Assembly: GCF_048773025.1 (NCBI RefSeq)
Contig: NW_027413960.1
Location: 65,945 to 129,944, forward strand
Direction: 5' to 3'
Length of the DNA: 64,000 bases
From: Camelus bactrianus
Taxonomy: Eukaryota; Chordata; Mammalia; Artiodactyla; Camelidae
Positions 60,395-64,000 of the stretch are shown here, piece by piece. The number at the start of each line of letters is the position of its first letter. The first letter of the stretch is position 1. A program made the translations under genes and the position numbers. A model generated the notes under the pieces. The model ran no database searches. It saw only the letters and a program-made list of their open reading frames with translations, and was not told the DNA's origin.

Positions 60395-63300
60395 GGTGAA
60401 AATATTCGGGAAAAAACAGGAAGTTTCAGAAAGCGACACTTGAACTTGCAACACACCGGCAACTGCTTACATAGCATTCACGTTGCCTTCCATACCACGC
60501 GTCAACTAGAGATGACTTAAAGTACACAGGAGTACACAGCGAAAGAGAATGTGGCAATCAACGTATGCATATGCTCACGTAGAACTGAAAAATTGTGCCC
60601 TACACTGGAATTCGACACAACATTGTGAAATGACTATCACTTGGAGAAAAAAAAATGTTTGTATGTAAAAAATAAAGTACACGGGAGGATGCTTGTAATT
60701 CCATGTAAGTCCTATGTCAGTGTATAAAAAGGCGTCAGCATCCATGGATGTTGGAATCCGTGGGGAGTCGTGGAACCAGTGCCCCATGGTTACCAAGGGA
60801 TGACTGGAAGCCCAGGCTCCATATCCTAGCCTGTCATGTCCCCACGTGGTCTCAATCCTGCCTGAACCACACTCCCCTGGTCACTCTCCTGCAGCCCTGC
60901 CTCCAGACTGCCCTCTTCGTCTGGAACAGCCCAAGCTCACTGCACTTCATGTCTGAACTCTAGAAATACCTATTACTTTCTGAGCACGGCTCTGCTTCAA
61001 TAAGCCGGGCTGCATTGCCACTAGAGAAGGCAGGATGGAGGTTCCTTAAAAAACTAAAAATGGACTTACCTTATGATCCAGCCTTCCCACGCCTGGGGAA
61101 ACGTCAGGAGAAAACTGGAATTCAAGAAGTCACATGCACTTCAATGCTCACAGCAGCCCTCTTTGTAATAGCCAGGACGTGGAACCAACCCAAACGATCA
61201 TCGCCTGGTGACTGGAGAAAGCAGTAATGGTTATTTATGCCGCGGAATACTACGCAGCCATGAAAAAGGATTAAAAGATACCATTTGCGGCAACACGGAT
61301 GGGCACAGAGCTAGTCATTCTGAGTGAAGTAAGCCAGAAGAGAGAAAAATGATACATGATACCACTTCCTTGTGGAAACAAACAAACAAATAAAAAGACA
61401 GAAATGAACTTAATGACAAAATAGGAAGCAACCCGCAGACATAGAGAAACAAACTTATGGTTACCAGGGAGGGAAGGGGGTGGGAAGGGGTAAATCTGGG
61501 TATTGGAAAATTGCCCCTCTTGGGGAGTGATGGAAATGGTAGCTATCTTGAGTATGGTGATGGTTTTCTGGGTGTAGACATCTATGAAAATTCATCAAAT
61601 ACTACATGTGAGATGTGTATGATTTACGGAACAGAAATCATACCACAATAACGGTGTTTAACAAAAAAAAGGGATGGGCTGCATTGTGTCCTATGCTTCC
61701 ATGTGTCTTCAAGGAGGCCTCAAGGGGGCGGTGCTGGCCTTCCTGACAACATGATATCATGAAGCCCGAATAACCCATCGATGGGAAGAAGAAAAGAGCC
61801 ACGGTCACATCTGGACCCCAAGCTTAGACATGGTGCACGGGTGACATTTATCGACAATCCAGCGAGGTTCCGGCCAGAGCTAGAGGCAGGGGCAGCAAAC
61901 CGGGAGCGGCACTATGGAGCATCGTGGTGCAGTGGCTGGACTGGGGGCCGGCAGGGTCATCCCAGGAGGAGCCTCAGGGTTTGGGATGTGGCTAACGTGC
62001 CTGCTTCGTGTCACCAGCAAGTGATGCCACCTGTGGAAATTCAGCTGCAATCCTGATTCGGGTCAGTCCTGGGTGATGCGGTAAAGGCTCCTAGCAGTGG
62101 GGTCGCCAGAAGGTCACTGAAACAAGCAACAGGCTGCTGAGTTTCCGGCCTCTGTTTATCGTGCTTGCCCTGTCTCACTGCAATTCAGTGTCACCCGGAG
62201 GAATTGGGGCGGTGTTTAGAGGCTGATGGCCTCTGGGTTCCTCATCAGCCTGGCAAGCCCCCCAGCCCTCTCCGGCCAGACCTCTGGCTAGCGCCTTCCA
62301 TTGTTCTAACAAAAGCCTTCCCACCCTCGCCTGCGGTGAGCTTTTGTTTGTTTAATTGATGGGAATGTGCATACCTTCCAGCCCCCTCAGGCCCTTCCTT
62401 AGGGCTTTGACCCTTAGACACCGGCAAGGGCCCCCCCACCCCCACCCACATGCTGTTCCTGGGTCCTGCACTACAGAGGGTCCCTTAGGCCCTGACGCTC
62501 CCTCTGGCCACGCCCTCCATGGGGTGGAGGCTGCAGGGCCAAGGGGACACGCCCATTGGCTCCACCCCGGGCTCTGGAATCCATGACCCGAATGCCCTGC
62601 CCCAGCAGCCCCTGAACAACTTCTGCTGTCTGCACCGGCTCTCCCCGGAGTTCAGCTTCCCAGGGCTCACAGAGAGGCCAACGGGCAGCTGTTGGCATGG
62701 AGGGTATGGACAGAGCCCGGATGTGAGGTCCGAGTGTCCCCCTGTGTACATCCAAGTCCACTTGGGGCATGGGATGGACCCAGCATTGGGAAGAAAAGGG
62801 TCAGACTAGTGGTGTGAGACTGGGAAACGGCTCTCCCCACACTGTCACTTTCTTTGCGGGACTCCCCTGTGTCTGGGACTTGTAAAGTTCAGCCTGGCCT
62901 TCCCCCTTCTGATGAATGTGTATTTGTAAAGGCAGGAGTTTAGAAGCTACTGCACTTGAAATGTTTACATATATTAAGGATGGGAACTCCCAGGGATGCT
63001 CTGGCCCTGCACTTGCAAATGTCCAGAGCAGTTATGTTGGCTCTGCTGAGACTGCAAGAGGGAAAGAGCACCTCCAGAGAGGAGGGGCTCCTGCTTCACG
63101 CCCCGAAGGCAGGAGCTTCTGAGCGGATGAAACAATGGACACTGAGACCCTCGATGGTAATTTGGTTTGGAATGACGCCAAAGGTGTGTGTGACGTGTGT
63201 GCGCGTGCGTGTGCGTGTGCGCACGCCTGCACCTGGGGACGTGTGTGGTACGTGACAGTGACTTGACGTGTGTGTGCGTGCCTGAGGACGTGTGTGGTTG

Positions 63301-64000
63301 TGTGTATATAATTAGTGTGCGTGGGGTCCATGAGTCCACGTGTGTGTGCGTGGGGATGTATGTGGAGTAGAGTCAGTGTGTCCGAACGTGCGTTTGTGTG
63401 TACGTGCAAGCGTTCGTTTTAATAATAGTAGAATTTGTCCTTTTGAAGTCTGAAGTAGTAAAAATTGTATGGTGTCCCTCACTGAATAATAGAAAATGAA
63501 AATAATCTTCAATCACCAGTAATGTAGTCCCCAAAGATTGTGACTTTTTCCCCCATATTGATTACGTCTTCATTTTACTGATGAGGAAACTAGCTTCGAG
63601 ATGTTAACTGACTCAACCAAGAGCATGGAGCTCGCGAGCCCAGGGCCGGGACGCAGTCCAAGCGGCGTGGCTCCAGAGGCCTGGAGCCCTGCTCACGACC
63701 GCGCCTGGCCTCATGCCCGGGGGAACAGATTCTGATGGGCTGGTGACAGCGTGCAGGCTGCCAAAGCAGCGGACTCTGCATGTCGGGTGGAGACTACCAG
63801 ACAGCAGACGAGGGTAAAGGGCTGCTCAGAAATCAGATAGGTTCCTAGATCTTCGTTGAGTCAGGAGGCTCACTGCTCATCCTCGATTCCTTCGCTGGTG
63901 ACTAAAAGGGACCGAGGCCCTGGAGAGCGCTTCTGGGAGCTGCCTGCCGAAACCTGCAACGGGACTGCTCAGGACCGGCTCTGCAGCAGGAGAAGTGGGA
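60395..64000 (+). repeat. Macrosatellite copy 11, cut by the window end
   Basis: First 3606 bp of a further seven-C-type copy. The array continues beyond the window. Confidence 0.97.

Larger units (their letters stand above)
9800..64000 (+). repeat. 5.06-kb macrosatellite array, ten full copies and a partial
   Basis: Head-to-tail tandem array. Using GGTGAAAATA as phase mark, copies start at 9800, 14861, 19920, 24979, 30038, 35097, 40156, 45215, 50275, 55335 and 60395. Periods are 5061 (copy 1), 5059 (copies 2-7) and 5060 (copies 8-10); copy 11 is cut at 3606 bp by the window end. Copies 2-11 are almost identical: by eye I found six private substitutions in about 49 kb, plus one shared C insertion. 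There is no interruption and no inverted copy. Every unit holds a Tigger-type element with a nested L1 end, an L1 3' end, a MIR, a TG tract and CTCF-like motifs. I recognise no protein in any frame. The many identical short frames recurring every 5.06 kb reflect repetition, not genes. The array runs to the window end and stops at the N gap on the left, so its true size is unknown. Confidence 0.98.

Noticed and set aside
9800-64000. Hundreds of short frames recurring every 5.06 kb as a multigene family
   Set aside because: Both strands carry similar overlapping frames, several fall in the L1 remnant or the TG tract, none is recognised, and copy 6 loses one by a single CpG change. Not called as genes.
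9800-64000. CRISPR array or bacterial tandem repeat
   Set aside because: The period is 5 kb with mammalian SINE, LINE and Tigger content. No short repeat-spacer structure exists.
1-64000. Endogenous retrovirus or other virus-derived element
   Set aside because: I saw no LTR pair, primer-binding site or viral protein signature. The elements present are SINEs, LINE-1 pieces and a non-autonomous Tigger element.

Overview
The window is mammalian nuclear DNA, most likely from a camelid. It contains no protein-coding gene I can support. Two kinds of evidence point to the organism. A tRNA-derived SINE near 5.82-6.05 kb resembles the camelid Vic-1 family in its head, box B and 'aattacctccc' tail. 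A short LINE-1 3' end inside the tandem repeat carries the 'acacaacattgt' signature of cetartiodactyl L1. Camelid is therefore an inference from remembered families; a mammal is certain.

Left part (1-9299): the edge of a 45S ribosomal DNA unit on the minus strand. Positions 3232 down to 1 are the 5' external transcribed spacer (5' ETS). It is A-poor on the sense strand, has the conserved early-cleavage (A') region near 2.6-2.74 kb, and stops at the window edge before 18S. The RNA polymerase I start is placed at 3232, where GCTGACACG is read on the minus strand. The GGCATTTT element lies at -24 to -17, the same spacing as I recall for human rDNA. A diverged TTF-I box (T0) sits at about -165 and a second, canonical one at about -880. 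From about 3.4 to 9.3 kb is intergenic spacer. It holds G-rich and purine tracts, a large GGAA/GAAA tract, the SINE, a decayed L1 3' end, pentanucleotide arrays, and one unrecognised minus-strand open frame that looks codon-structured.

Gap (9300-9799): exactly 500 N. This is a scaffolding placeholder, so nothing proves that the rDNA and the right-hand array are neighbours.

Right part (9800-64000): a head-to-tail macrosatellite of 5,059-5,060 bp units, ten full copies plus 3.6 kb of an eleventh, running off the window. Copies 2-11 are almost identical; six private substitutions were seen by eye. Copies 8-11 share one extra C. Copy 1 differs by small indels only, which looks like consensus error at a contig end. 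Each unit is built from ordinary old genomic DNA: a MER2-like Tigger element with a nested L1 3' end (15-bp target-site duplication), a longer 5'-truncated L1 with a perfect 11-bp duplication, a MIR SINE, a TG/CG-rich tract, and unassigned sequence. Each full unit also carries a near-perfect CTCF-type motif and two weaker ones, so CTCF could bind as a periodic array, as described for DXZ4. That is the most interesting hypothesis here; binding and function are inference.
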